A DNA stretch of 5,344 bases from positions 1-5,344 of the forward strand of contig JAXJSH010000145.1 of NCBI GenBank assembly GCA_036310185.1. Direction: 5' to 3'. A program made the translations under genes and the position numbers. The stretch is from JALENY01 sp036310185. GTDB lineage: Bacteria > Bacillota > Clostridia > Lachnospirales > Lachnospiraceae. Below, piece after piece: positions 5,259 to 5,344 of the stretch. The stretch's first letter is position 1, and each line of letters begins with the position of its first letter. The notes under the pieces were generated by a model. The model worked only from the letters and a program-made list of their open reading frames with translations. It searched no databases and had not been told where the DNA came from.

Positions 5259-5344
5259 AATCTATCTTCCTTCTGATATTATCTTTTTGATAGGACTGAC
5301 ACACTACAGAACACGTGGAGGTGAGTGGCGGGGCTGTATAGCGG
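5259..5344. other. Upstream region of the LCP gene, no gene recognised
   Basis: No convincing gene is present up to the right edge. On the minus strand a GATAAT (5283-5278) is a possible -10 for the LCP gene, but its -35 position (TAGTGT) is poor. A minus-strand frame is open from the edge to a TAA at 5261-5259 and ends in SYQKDNIRRKID; it could be the tail of an upstream gene but matches nothing I recognise. The last 30 bases are G-rich on the plus strand, unlike the rest of the intergenic DNA. Confidence 0.4.

Noticed and set aside
1..5344. CRISPR array, tRNA or rRNA gene
   Set aside because: No regularly spaced repeats, cloverleaf-type sequence or conserved rRNA segment was seen on either strand.

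Overview
The window looks like part of a low-GC Firmicutes chromosome, most likely a gut Lachnospiraceae/Clostridia relative. The basis is A/T-rich intergenic DNA, strong AGGAGG-type ribosome sites, and a Gram-positive exopolysaccharide/capsule regulatory cassette with Lachnospiraceae-like protein sequences. The genus cannot be fixed from sequence reading alone. Every gene that can be supported lies on the minus strand, so the biology runs from right to left.

Right edge to about 4094: a leader with a long imperfect hairpin precedes a LytR-CpsA-Psr (LCP) wall-polymer ligase, which ends at a strong stem-loop terminator (4035-4073). From 4034 to 3862 there is an A/T-rich promoter region. Then comes a tightly packed operon: a PHP-type protein-tyrosine phosphatase (CpsB/CapC type), a Wzz/CpsC-type chain-length and kinase-activator membrane protein, a CpsD/CapB-type bacterial tyrosine kinase with a repeated Tyr-Gly-Lys tail, and a membrane-anchored protein with two Ig-like (DUF5011-like) domains joined by a Pro-Thr-Glu linker. 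The order LCP, phosphatase, Wzz, kinase, initiating sugar transferase is that of streptococcal cpsABCDE, with the Ig-like gene added between kinase and transferase.

The operon then runs into the initiating sugar-phosphate transferase, which is broken. Only its first 120 codons, the N-terminal membrane part, remain. At 501/502 the sequence switches to an element that begins 5'-GTAACTATTCAGCACCCC on the minus strand. This element carries, about 340 bp further on, the start of a transposase with an IS66-type leucine-zipper N-terminus (159 to the window edge). The simplest reading is an IS66-family insertion, in the same orientation, into the transferase gene; the rest of the element and of the gene would lie beyond the left edge.

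Together the genes would control polymer assembly. The Wzz protein activates the kinase, which autophosphorylates on its tyrosine tail. The phosphatase reverses this. The transferase would load the first sugar phosphate onto undecaprenyl phosphate, and the LCP protein would attach the finished polymer to the wall. If no other transferase substitutes, the insertion should disable or alter this polymer.
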